Shown in pieces: positions 1-7,612 of a stretch of DNA of 61,304 bases. The position numbers and the translations under genes were made by a program. Position 1 is the first letter of the stretch. Every line of letters begins with the position of its first letter. Source of the DNA: Planctomycetota bacterium (GTDB lineage Bacteria > Planctomycetota > Planctomycetia > Pirellulales > Pirellulaceae); NCBI GenBank assembly GCA_026692845.1, contig JAPLNM010000028.1:1-61304 (forward strand). The letters are read 5' to 3'. The notes under the pieces were generated by a model. It was not told the DNA's origin, did no database searches, and saw nothing but the letters and a program-made list of their open reading frames with translations.

Positions 1-1
1 A

Positions 2-625
2 CGCGCACAGATCGTTCATCGCAGACTCGACGAACTCTACCCAACGACCGACATCCCACTCGACCATGCCGACCCTTACACGCTCCTCGTCGCAGTCGTT
101 CTGAGCGCTCAGTGCACCGATAAAATGGTCAACCGAGTCACGCCGGATTTGTGGAAACTGGCCGATACTCCCGAAGCGATGAGCCGAGTCCCGGTCGATC
201 GGATTCAGGCGATTATTCGCCCCTGTGGGCTCAGTCCCCAAAAGGCCAAAGCCATTTCAGGCCTCTCGAAGATCTTGGTCGAGGAGCACGTAGGCAAAGT
301 CCCTCAAGATTTCGAAGCCTTGGAGCGGTTGCCTGGTGTCGGTCACAAAACCGCTTCGGTCGTCATGGCCCAAGCCTTCGGCGTACCGGCGTTTCCCGTC
401 GATACGCACATTCATCGTTTGGCCCAGCGCTGGGGACTGACCAATGGAAAGAATGTGGTTCAGACCGAATCGGATTTGAAAAAGCTATTTCCGATCGAGG
501 CCTGGAATCGTCTCCATCTGCAGATCATCTTCTACGGCCGCGAGTACTGCTCGGCCCGAGGATGCGATGGAACCGTGTGCGGGATTTGTCGCGAGGTCTA
601 TCCGTCGCGCAAGCGAAAATCTTAA
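2..625 (+). CDS. nth: Endonuclease III (5' end outside window)
   Basis: Base-excision-repair DNA glycosylase/AP lyase. The frame is open from base 2, so the true start lies upstream of the window. Seen: the helix-hairpin-helix LPGVGHKTASVV, whose Lys is the family's Schiff-base residue, followed by VDTHIHRLAQRWGL, which holds the catalytic Asp. The Cys-rich C-terminus has spacing C-x4-C-x4-C-x2-C (YCSARGCDGTVCGIC), not the C-x6-C-x2-C-x5-C of E. coli Nth. A [4Fe-4S] cluster is therefore likely but with altered spacing. The protein ends in a basic RKRKS tail. The stop is followed by a 7-bp inverted repeat without a T tract. The family call is secure; only cluster geometry is unusual. Confidence 0.95.
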   Translation, partial: RAQIVHRRLDELYPTTDIPLDHADPYTLLVAVVLSAQCTDKMVNRVTPDLWKLADTPEAMSRVPVDRIQAIIRPCGLSPQKAKAISGLSKILVEEHVGKVPQDFEALERLPGVGHKTASVVMAQAFGVPAFPVDTHIHRLAQRWGLTNGKNVVQTESDLKKLFPIEAWNRLHLQIIFYGREYCSARGCDGTVCGICREVYPSRKRKS

Positions 626-626
626 G

Positions 627-647
627 GGACACAAAACGGATGTGTCC
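627..647. repeat. Small inverted repeat after nth
   Basis: GGACACA and TGTGTCC form a perfect 7-bp stem around a 7-nt loop, two bases after the nth stop codon. No T run follows, so a Rho-independent terminator is only weakly supported. The rest of 648-892 contains no convincing gene. Confidence 0.35.
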
Positions 648-892
648 TTCGGCCAGAGCCACCAGCAGTTCCCACAAATGCCATGGCTTCGGGCAGTCTC
701 TTGTCGTCAGAGTCCGTGACGATGAATAAGGAACGCTTAGCAGCGGGTAGCCACCTGTCGCCAGACGGTGGACGGCATCATTCCTGTGCCTAGCGACGAT
801 TTTGGTACTGCAAGTGCTCATCAACTTCGAAATCGGCAACTGCTCGTCCGTTGATTGATCAAGAGCGGAATGCGGAACGGAGTCCGCTGCAC

Positions 893-1453
893 TTAGGAAT
901 CGAGGTCAAACAATTCGGCCAACGATAGCGTGGCGGTTGGCTTGCAGAGTGGACTGATCAGCGCGAATTTGTCAACCGTCTGGATCGATTGGTACTTTCC
1001 TTGGCTAGGTGTTCGGTGAATGTGAACTTGTTCGGCCTTAATATCGATCACCCAATACTCAGGTATATCGTGTTCGGCATATAGCCGGGCCTTTTCACCC
1101 AAATCCTGCTCCGTGCTGGAGTCAGAGACCTCGATCAATAGGAACAGATCCGCATGCGTCGGACGTATGCGTTTGGCGGACATCCTGCGTGACCATACAA
1201 GGTCTGGTTCAGGACGGTGATCGCCACAATGGATACTCGACTGCACTCGAATGGATACTTCTTGACGAGCGGTATTGGCATAGGACCAATTGGTTAAGTA
1301 TTCGATCTGTCCGTCATGCACTGGACCTGCTGGATTCATAAAGCGAATCTCCCCGTAAATCAACTCCACCTTTTTGGGTTCGATATCAACAAAAGCTCCT
1401 CGTAAAACCATGCGGTCAAAATCATCTGCGCTAATTTTGGTGATGGTGCTCAT
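893..1453 (-). CDS. Uma2 family (DUF820) PD-(D/E)XK nuclease-like protein
   Basis: A 186-residue protein of the Uma2/DUF820 family, which is expanded in cyanobacteria and planctomycetes and carries a restriction-endonuclease-like fold. Seen: the core RPEPDLVW (catalytic Asp region), then LFLLIEVSDSS (the Glu of the E-V motif), then EKARLYAEHDIPEYWVID, which is the family hallmark with its conserved Lys/Tyr. Length fits the family and the ATG at 1453 is the natural start. The biological role of Uma2 proteins is poorly defined; mobility and toxin-like roles have been proposed. It stands alone, next to decayed genes and REP elements. Family call firm, function open. Confidence 0.88.
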   Translation of the reverse strand: MSTITKISADDFDRMVLRGAFVDIEPKKVELIYGEIRFMNPAGPVHDGQIEYLTNWSYANTARQEVSIRVQSSIHCGDHRPEPDLVWSRRMSAKRIRPTHADLFLLIEVSDSSTEQDLGEKARLYAEHDIPEYWVIDIKAEQVHIHRTPSQGKYQSIQTVDKFALISPLCKPTATLSLAELFDLDS

Positions 1454-1702
1454 AGCTGCTTACTCAAGAAAATTCACTTGCCGTCACCGGCGAGACATCG
1501 ATCCTTCTTGATACATTCTAGTGGGTTATTAACGAGTAGTCGAATCCAAGATCCGGATATCGTGCCAGCGCGTTTTCGCATGTCCGCACGTTCAAGGACC
1601 AAGTAAACAGGTAGCCGGTAGCCACCTGTCCGAGACGGGAGAAGCGATTGAGTTATTTGCGATGCTAAATCCTGGCGCAACTCAGTTGCACCGGACCCAG
1701 AG

Positions 1703-2282
1703 TTGAGCAAAAAACGATGGGCAACGTTGAAAACTCATTTCTTAACCGAGTATATTACCTCTCTAACTCTTTTGAATGCTCAGAGTGGTCGGGCGACTTG
1801 GGAATTGCTCCGGCCAGCCACGCTCAATGCGCTCGTCGCACGACTCGACGACGAGACCAAGCCGTCGGTCGATATCCTTCACTTCGACGGACATGGTGTT
1901 TTTCGGCAGGTGTCCGAAGAGGACATCAAGAGGAAACCAGACCTGTTCGGCAAGTCGCTCCAAAGTGAAATCCAACGGGAACGCCAAGTCCGCGGCCAAG
2001 CGGCCGCTGGGAAGCCCGTCGGGGTCGGTTTGCGGTGGCCAAGACGAATTTCGTGACTTTGTTGCCACCCATGTTGGCGCGATGCGAAAGGGTGGCGGCG
2101 AGTGGCTCGCCTGTGCTGACGCGATCGAGAGCATCCTGGCTGGCGAGCGTGACGAACAACGCCTCTGCGACAACGCTGGTCCAATCTCATCGATGATCAT
2201 CGAAACCATCCTCCGCGCGATTGCCGATCCGACGACCCTGTCGGTCCTGCTGCCAGCGGAGGGGGACGGCTCTTCGACATGA
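1703..2282 (+). pseudogene. Decayed CHAT-domain (caspase-like) protein fragment
   Basis: The frame starting at 1703 contains ATWELLRPATLNALVARL and then VDILHFDGHGVF, which resembles the strand and catalytic His-Gly segment of CHAT-domain cysteine proteases. It continues with EEDIKRKPDLFGKSL and stops at 2056. The downstream Cys half of the domain is missing. A different frame (about 2035-2282) continues with coding-looking sequence (AGPISSMIIETILRAIADPT), which suggests a frameshift. No good start codon or ribosome site is visible. I read this as the relic of a CHAT protein gene. The alternative, two short real genes, is less likely. Confidence 0.5.
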
Positions 2283-2392
2283 CGCGAAGAGATGTTCGCT
2301 GACAAACGGATGGGCCGTCGGCCCTGTGAGCCTATGAAACCCCATCACCTCCAAATCCAACTCACTCGGGAATCCGGTACCCTGAACGCGCA

Positions 2393-2950
2393 GTGGTTCG
2401 CCTTGATGCCGACGTGACGTTGGTTCCCGATCAGCTCCTGATCGACCTGCAGCCTCTGCTGGCCGAAATCGCTACCGACACGATTTCCAACCAGGAAGAT
2501 TTCCAAGCGGCCGACGAGTTCCTGCTGTTGCGCGATCTGCTGGCGGACGACGAGTTCGAAAAGCTTTGTGAGACCCTCTTTCACTTCCTTTGGAGTGAAG
2601 CTCAACGGGGTGCCGCGTCGGCAGTCGTTCAAAGGGGTGATGAGGGCAAAATCTGGGTCGATCCTGACCGCCGACTTGTGCGAGTCTGGTTTGCGACGAA
2701 TCGTAAGCCCGTGAAATCCGACGACGTACTCAAGGTCCACGGCATGCACGCCCTCCCGCGCGAGGTGTTCTGGGCAGGGCTGGCCCGCAAGCTTGAAAAT
2801 TGGTGGGACGCCGGTCAACGCAACCTCTTCGTGTTGATTCACGGGTTCAACGTCAGTTTTGAGGAGGCTGCTGTTCGGGCGGCTCAGATCGGGTATGACC
2901 TGAAGGTCCCTGGCGAAATGGCGTTCTACAGTTGGCCCTCGCACATTTGA
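2393..2950 (+). pseudogene. Truncated DUF900-like alpha/beta hydrolase
   Basis: The frame has WFATNRKPV, then NLFVLIHGFNVSFEEAA, then GEMAFYSWPS. These match the beta-strand/oxyanion region and following strand of DUF900-type alpha/beta hydrolases. The reading frame ends right after WPS, so the nucleophile-elbow Ser, the Asp and the His are absent. The stretch between NRKPV and the HGFN motif is also shorter than I expect for the family, suggesting an internal deletion. The only start is GTG at 2393. The break coincides with the left flank of the RAYT/REP block at about 2950-3040. Insertion or rearrangement there is the likely cause. Confidence 0.55.
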
Positions 2951-3013
2951 GTATCACTTTGCGATCGATATTCGAGGATATGATGGCCCAAGATAGGAAT
3001 AAAGATGCACAGC

Positions 3014-3037
3014 GTGGGATAGGCTTCCAGCCTGTCC
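3014..3037 (+). repeat. REP element, left copy upstream of RAYT
   Basis: A 24-bp element starting GTGGGATAGGCTTCCAG and ending CCTGTCC. It is a perfect inverted copy of 3086-3109 and the same as 3809-3832. It carries the small imperfect palindrome GGCTtccAGCC. Confidence 0.85.
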
Positions 3038-3085
3038 GCTATGGAAAGAGATTCGCAAAGTAACCACTCACCACAACAAGAAAAC

Positions 3086-3109
3086 GGACAGGCTGGAAGC
3101 CTATCCCAC
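3086..3109 (-). repeat. REP element, inverted copy just before RAYT start
   Basis: Exact reverse complement of 3014-3037. Its end lies 9 bases before the ATG at 3119, so the pair could fold into a long hairpin in the leader of the transposase mRNA. Confidence 0.85.
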
Positions 3110-3118
3110 GGGGGGAAC

Positions 3119-3817
3119 ATGAACGGGGTCTTTAGACGACGGCATCTGCCGCATTGGGATGTAGAGGGGCATCCGGTTTTTATCACGGCGTGTTTAGAAG
3201 GAAGTATTTCTGCGGCTGGATTAACGCAAATACGCGAGTTTCGAGAGCAGCTCGAGGAGAGACCAAAACCCACTCACGTGAATGATGACGACTGGGAACA
3301 CCAGAAACACAAACTGCTGTTCGCGCAGGTCGATCAGTTGCTAGATGGACACTGCCCTGTAACGCACCTTTCCGACAACCGCCAGGCTGAGATCGTTCAG
3401 AATGCGTTCCTTCATTTCGCAAACGAGCGGTACAAACTACTCGCGTTCGTTGTCATGCAGAGCCATCACCATTGGTTGTTCCTACCAGACGAGGCTTGGG
3501 CGATCAACGCTGTTCATCGTTCGCGTGATAACGACGGCCGCGGTCGGACTCCTCGTGAAATCATCACGCACAGCATTCAAAGCTATACTGCCACAATGTG
3601 TAATCGAGTCCGAGGTGCATCAGGGGCTTATTGGCAAACGGAGACATTCGATCATTGGGTTCGCGACGACTCTGAGATGCTTCGCATCATCGAGTACATC
3701 GAACAGAATCCGGTCAAAGCGAATCTAGTGAATCGCCCTGAAGAGTGGCGGTGGTCCTCTGCGCGGCTGCGAGCCGAAACCGGCGTTGCACGCGGTCAAG
3801 CAATGCGCGTGGGATAG
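3119..3817 (+). CDS. REP-associated tyrosine transposase (RAYT, Y1/IS200-like)
   Basis: A Y1-class HUH transposase of the RAYT family, single-strand nucleases thought to spread REP sequences. Seen: FVVMQSHHHWLFLP supplies the HUH histidines, and HSIQSYTATMCN has the Tyr at the catalytic position. YWQTETFDHWVRDDSEM and YIEQNPVKANLV followed by WRWSSA are the usual C-terminal family signatures. The ATG at 3119 is preferred because the frame upstream (from 3041) runs through the REP sequence. The gene gives 232 residues, a normal RAYT length. Its last codons GTG GGA TAG lie inside the downstream REP copy. It appears intact, so it may be active. Confidence 0.92.
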   Translation: MNGVFRRRHLPHWDVEGHPVFITACLEGSISAAGLTQIREFREQLEERPKPTHVNDDDWEHQKHKLLFAQVDQLLDGHCPVTHLSDNRQAEIVQNAFLHFANERYKLLAFVVMQSHHHWLFLPDEAWAINAVHRSRDNDGRGRTPREIITHSIQSYTATMCNRVRGASGAYWQTETFDHWVRDDSEMLRIIEYIEQNPVKANLVNRPEEWRWSSARLRAETGVARGQAMRVG

Positions 3818-3832
3818 GCTTCCAGCCTGTCC
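3809..3832 (+). repeat. REP element containing the RAYT stop codon
   Basis: Same 24-bp sequence and orientation as 3014-3037. The RAYT stop codon TAG (3815-3817) is part of the repeat (GTG GGA TAG). Confidence 0.85.
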
Positions 3833-4062
3833 TAACCAGCAGGACAAGCACCCCATCCCGTCGAGAAAGTCAGAATTAAGTTTATTCTTTACGCGAGTAA
3901 TACGCAAAATAAAATGAAGGTGGAAAGGACAAGCTGGAAGCCTTTCCTAACCAGCAGGACAAGCACCCCATCCCGTCGAGAAATTCAGAATTAAGTTTAT
4001 TCTTTACGCGAGTAATACGCAAAATAAAATGAAGGTGAAAAGGACAGGCTGGAAGCCTATCC
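3833..4062 (+). repeat. Tandem duplication of a 115-bp REP-bearing unit
   Basis: Two adjacent units, 3833-3947 and 3948-4062, start TAACCAGCAGGACAAGC and end in a REP copy in inverted orientation. The first unit's REP (3927-3947) is diverged (aagctggaagcctttcc); the second (4042-4065) matches the consensus and is extended by CAC. Between them lie AGAATTAAGTTTATTC and GCAAAATAAAATGAAGG, nearly identical in both units. Together with the RAYT this forms a REP cluster. Confidence 0.88.
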
Positions 4063-4128
4063 CACGGGTCGCGTCCTTGCTGTTTCCACATAAAAGTTGG
4101 CTAGCACCTAATTCGAGGTCGATTATCT

Positions 4129-4290
4129 CAACAAAGCACGCTAAGTCCCCAAACTTACCGATGGGAAGATGATCGATATCACGACCCCACCGAATGGACG
4201 TTGGCCAGTAAGATTGTCCAAGCAGACTTCTTCGACGAAGTTTGGAAGGTCAAACCGATTCGCCCAGGGGTGGATCCAATCAAGCCGTAG
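4129..4290 (+). pseudogene. Possible 3' gene remnant, unrecognised
   Basis: Between the REP block and the DUF5722 gene one frame reads LSPQTYRWEDDRYHD, then ASKIVQADFFDEVW, then KVKPIRPGVDPIKP before TAG at 4288. Composition is protein-like and it ends like a real C-terminus. There is no start codon and no upstream gene in frame, so it may be the tail of a gene whose body was lost when the REP block arose. I do not recognise the family. Low confidence; chance coding-like sequence is possible. The remaining sequence at 4063-4128 and 4291-4462 shows nothing. Confidence 0.25.
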
Positions 4291-4462
4291 GGGTTGCAGG
4301 TAAAGCGAGGCCTCTCGTAAGAACGTAGCATCCTGGTAGGCTTAGTCGAGTTCCTCAGCTTGTCTTTTTTTCCCTTTGCGCTCTTTGCGCCTTGGCGAGA
4401 TTCGACGGAACCTGGACGCATTTATTCTTTCGCCACTAAAATCCCCTAGGAAACTCAAATCG

Positions 4463-5788
4463 ATGACCTACTACCCACGTCGCGCACGGACGATTTACTT
4501 ACTCACCGCTTTGCTAGGTTGCTGGGCATTGCGATCCGGCGCGGCCCAAACTCAGGACACTCAAGCCTTCCCCAAGCCCGACTCGATCAAGGGCCTGCAG
4601 GTCCAAATGGTCGACGATGCGATCAAGCTGGGTGTTCGCCATGGCGCGATCAACTTTGCCCTCAACGGGATGTTTGCTACCCAAGATCAGTCCGATGCAG
4701 CGAAATGGGAAAGCGGCGGGAAAACTTTTTATTTCTCGACTAGCTATTTGGCAAACATCGATCGCCAAGTCAAAACGCTCTCCGATGCAGGGCTAGTGGT
4801 CTATCTGATTATCCTGGCCATGCCCACAGGCAATCGAGCGATCGATTCGCTGGTGATCCATCCTGAGGCCATCGGGGATCGAGGCTCTAGTGATCGCAGC
4901 TATACCGTGGCCGCCAGCAACGTGCAAACCGAGGAGGGAAAAGCCTGGCTCCGGGCCGCAAGCGAGTACCTCGCGGATCGATACTCAGGCAAAGAGGCCC
5001 CCCATGGCCGGGTTTGGGGTTGGATCATCGGCAACGAAGTCAATTCGCACCATATGTGGCACTACCGCGGACCTAGCACGTTGGAGGCGCTCGTCGACGA
5101 CTACGAAAAGATCGTTCGCATCTCGTACGAATCGCTGCGAAAGTCATCACAAAACGCCCGCGTTTATCTGTCGCTCGACCATCACTGGACGCAAGCCCAC
5201 ACGCCCGATCAGCCGACCAAGTCGGTCCCTGGCAAAGACCTCATCGATGCCTTTGCCAAACTCGCCAAAGAGCGAGGGGACTTTCCATGGCATCTGGCTT
5301 ACCACCCCTACCATTCGAACCTGTTTCGAGTGGACCTGTGGAACGACACCCAAGCTCCCTTGCGAGCCGACACCCCCAAAATCACATTTCGCAACCTCGA
5401 ATTTCTCTGCGAACACATGGAACGACCGGAACTGCTATGGAAGGACAAGCCCCGAAGCATCGTCTTGAGCGAACAAGGCTTTCACAGCCAGCAGACTCCG
5501 CAGAGCGAGCAGCAGCAAGCCGCCGCGTACGCTTATGCTTGGGAAAAATGCCAGCGGCTGCCGATGATCGATGCGTTTATCTATCATCGACACGTCGATC
5601 ACTCCCAGGAGGGTGGACTCAGGCTCGGTCTGTGGCGAAACGTCCAGGGTAGCATCGCCGACCCGCATAGCCCCAAGCCGATCTACGAACTTTTTCTCAG
5701 GGCAGGAACCCCTCAGTGGCGTCAGGCCGCCGACCCGCTACTGCCTCTAACCGGCTTGAGCTCATGGGATCAGGTCATCACCAAGTAA
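4463..5788 (+). CDS. DUF5722 secreted glycosidase-like TIM-barrel protein
   Basis: A 441-residue exported protein. The ATG at 4463 begins a clear signal peptide (TIYLLTALLGCWALRSGAAQ); the frame upstream lacks this, so earlier starts are unlikely. The body begins KGLQVQMVDDAIKLGVRH, typical of DUF5722 proteins, which resemble clan GH-A glycoside hydrolases. GWIIGNEVN (Glu about 192) fits an acid/base at the end of barrel strand 4. IVLSEQGFHS (Glu about 337) fits a strand-7 nucleophile. A polysaccharide-cleaving role in the periplasm or outside the cell is inferred from these residues; the substrate is unknown. It has no obvious operon partner. Confidence 0.85.
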   Translation: MTYYPRRARTIYLLTALLGCWALRSGAAQTQDTQAFPKPDSIKGLQVQMVDDAIKLGVRHGAINFALNGMFATQDQSDAAKWESGGKTFYFSTSYLANIDRQVKTLSDAGLVVYLIILAMPTGNRAIDSLVIHPEAIGDRGSSDRSYTVAASNVQTEEGKAWLRAASEYLADRYSGKEAPHGRVWGWIIGNEVNSHHMWHYRGPSTLEALVDDYEKIVRISYESLRKSSQNARVYLSLDHHWTQAHTPDQPTKSVPGKDLIDAFAKLAKERGDFPWHLAYHPYHSNLFRVDLWNDTQAPLRADTPKITFRNLEFLCEHMERPELLWKDKPRSIVLSEQGFHSQQTPQSEQQQAAAYAYAWEKCQRLPMIDAFIYHRHVDHSQEGGLRLGLWRNVQGSIADPHSPKPIYELFLRAGTPQWRQAADPLLPLTGLSSWDQVITK

Positions 5789-5963
5789 ACTCCGGCAATA
5801 CGAGCGGTAATAATGTTTGATGATGTACCCGGAGGTTGCATACAAAATGATTACGGTGACATGTATTGGAGGTGCTGAATTCACCTTCGATCGACTGCGG
5901 CCTATCCTTATCGACGGGCCTGCTCAAAAGCCGCAATCGGGCGAGCATGTAGATAGCCAATCT

Positions 5964-6677
5964 TTAATACAGCAATACAAACGCACCATCAGCATCCAGA
6001 AAACCAGCGACGCCCTTGCCCGTCGTCGGTATGGAACCGGTGCTGCTCGTAGGTTGCATCGCGTTGCCGAAAACCTGCCATCCGATTTGATTGTCGGAGT
6101 TCCAAACGACGAGCGTCTCATCCTTGATGTTCTGAATGGTTAGCAAACCGGTGCGCATACCGGATAACCCGGTGGTTTTTACTTCGCCTGGCGATTGCAA
6201 TCGCCCGTCTTTACTAATTTTTGCCACGTATACTTCGCGCTGCGTTGGCCACGCTGCCGTCATACCTGATGAAGTGGCAGTCAAGCTGTAATAGGTCATC
6301 GGACAAGTGTCGAGTACCCAAGGTGTCTTGCTTACAGCTTTCTTGGTTAGGGCAACGAATAATTTTCCAGAATGCCCCATGGCCGTATCCCAAACATGGA
6401 ACTCTAGTCCGGGTTGTACCGAAGCCCCATCCACAAGGGGTATCGGCTTGGAAAAGCTCACCCCGTAATCTGCTGAGTGAAAGCAGACTGGGCCGTTGTC
6501 CGAGTCGGCGATCGCATAGACACCCCCACCGGCCCCTTGCAATGCTCGAACCGGTTTGGCTCCCTCTGGGCACTGGATGATCCGGACAGACCCTTCTAAC
6601 GCTTGTGCTGTCATCGGCTGGCACACCACCAAGCTGGCAAAGAACAGGCCGGAAAGAAAGGCTTGGAATCGGTTTAT
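5964..6677 (-). CDS. Secreted BNR/sialidase-like protein with abnormal start codon
   Basis: An exported protein of about 237 residues. It has repeated beta-propeller-like segments (VYAIADSDNGPVCFHSADYG, LFVALTKK, TLVVWNSDNQIGW) reminiscent of BNR/exo-alpha-sialidase folds; no catalytic set is visible. The first standard start codon is TTG at 6632, which falls inside a signal peptide. In the same frame upstream, from codon ATA at 6677, the protein would begin with NRFQAFLSGLFFASLVVC and a cleavable QPMTAQA segment. The ATA is one transition away from ATG, and the frame stays open back to a TAG at 6723-6725. Either ATA/TTG initiation is used or the start has been lost. Confidence 0.55.
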   Translation of the reverse strand: MNRFQAFLSGLFFASLVVCQPMTAQALEGSVRIIQCPEGAKPVRALQGAGGGVYAIADSDNGPVCFHSADYGVSFSKPIPLVDGASVQPGLEFHVWDTAMGHSGKLFVALTKKAVSKTPWVLDTCPMTYYSLTATSSGMTAAWPTQREVYVAKISKDGRLQSPGEVKTTGLSGMRTGLLTIQNIKDETLVVWNSDNQIGWQVFGNAMQPTSSTGSIPTTGKGVAGFLDADGAFVLLY

Positions 6678-6952
6678 AAAAGCTTTTGAAAGATGGGTTT
6701 GAAATCTGTCGAACCTAGGGGACTATTTGTTCCAAAAGAGAAGATACTTATATTATCAGGGTGAACCCGAGTATTCAAGTCCGGGGGGCGAAACGTGGGT
6801 TTGGCAATCCTCCATATCGAGCCTACCCGCCACTGCATTTCGAAGCGATCGATGCACTTGATCGACAGTGCCTACCATTCCCAAAACTTCGAAACTGGCT
6901 AACTGTTTGGTAATCACAGGGAATTCGCGATGCCGGTGGAGTAAATGACCGA

Positions 6953-7612
6953 TCAGCCATTTTCCAACATGGATTGAATCGCTTGGCGATTCAGTTCGGC
7001 GCCACTTTTGGCACACAGTTTCTTCTTGATATTCTCGCGATGGGTATCGACGGTATGGGTGCTTAAGAAAAGTTGTTCGGCAATTGCGCTTGTGCTGACC
7101 CCTGCGCCGATGAGCCTGAAGATTTCCAGCTCACGATCGGTTAGAGCAGCGAGCGGGTCATCGGTAACTTCACGTTTTCCCAGCGCAATGGTGACAAGTC
7201 GCTGCGTTGTTTCGGCACTCACATACCGATCTCCATGCAGTACGGTTCGGATGGCTTCGATAAGCTTTTCATTCGTCTCTTGCTTATTGAGATAACCCAG
7301 AGCTCCAGCGCGTAAGATTCTCTCGGCGTAGAGTGACTCCGGGAACGTAGAGACGATCAACATCTTGGTCGTTGCATCGATTAATCGGAGTCGCTTGACT
7401 AGTTCGATCCCGCTTCCCTTCTTCAACGAGAGGTCGATCAGAACAAGATCTGGGCAGAGTTGCTTTGCAAGCTCGATAGCTTCGTCCTCGGTCGCCGCTT
7501 CTCCACAGACAACCATATCCTCTTGCGAACTAATTCGCATCGTTATTCCATCTCTGATCATTGGATGGTCATCTACAATCATGATTCTAGATTTAGCTGC
7601 AATGTTTTTCAT
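6953..7612 (-). CDS. NarL/FixJ-type response regulator
   Basis: A 219-residue two-component transcription regulator. The N-terminal receiver has the acidic pair IMIVDDHPMIRDG (Asp14/15), the phospho-acceptor in DLVLIDLSLKKGSG (Asp60), and a switch Thr/Ser in MLIVSTFPES. The C-terminal LuxR-type helix-turn-helix runs from LTDRELEIFRLIGAG through TSAIAEQLFLSTHTVDTHR. Its ATG overlaps the stop of the upstream kinase gene as ATGA, so the pair is translationally coupled and almost certainly cognate. No target promoter can be named from the sequence. The 340 bases downstream of it (6678-6952) hold no supported gene. Confidence 0.95.
   Translation of the reverse strand: MKNIAAKSRIMIVDDHPMIRDGITMRISSQEDMVVCGEAATEDEAIELAKQLCPDLVLIDLSLKKGSGIELVKRLRLIDATTKMLIVSTFPESLYAERILRAGALGYLNKQETNEKLIEAIRTVLHGDRYVSAETTQRLVTIALGKREVTDDPLAALTDRELEIFRLIGAGVSTSAIAEQLFLSTHTVDTHRENIKKKLCAKSGAELNRQAIQSMLENG

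Noticed and set aside
525-839. Minus-strand frame opposite the nth end
   Set aside because: Antisense to a real gene, no protein-like composition, no ribosome site.
3833-4062. Short CRISPR-like array
   Set aside because: Only two units of 115 bp with near-identical spacers and REP ends; no cas genes.
5817-6143. Plus-strand 108-residue frame
   Set aside because: Mostly antisense to the secreted BNR-like gene, with no recognisable domain.
6756-7016. Minus-strand 86-residue frame downstream of the response regulator
   Set aside because: Overlaps the regulator's 3' end in another frame; no start signal and no family resemblance.
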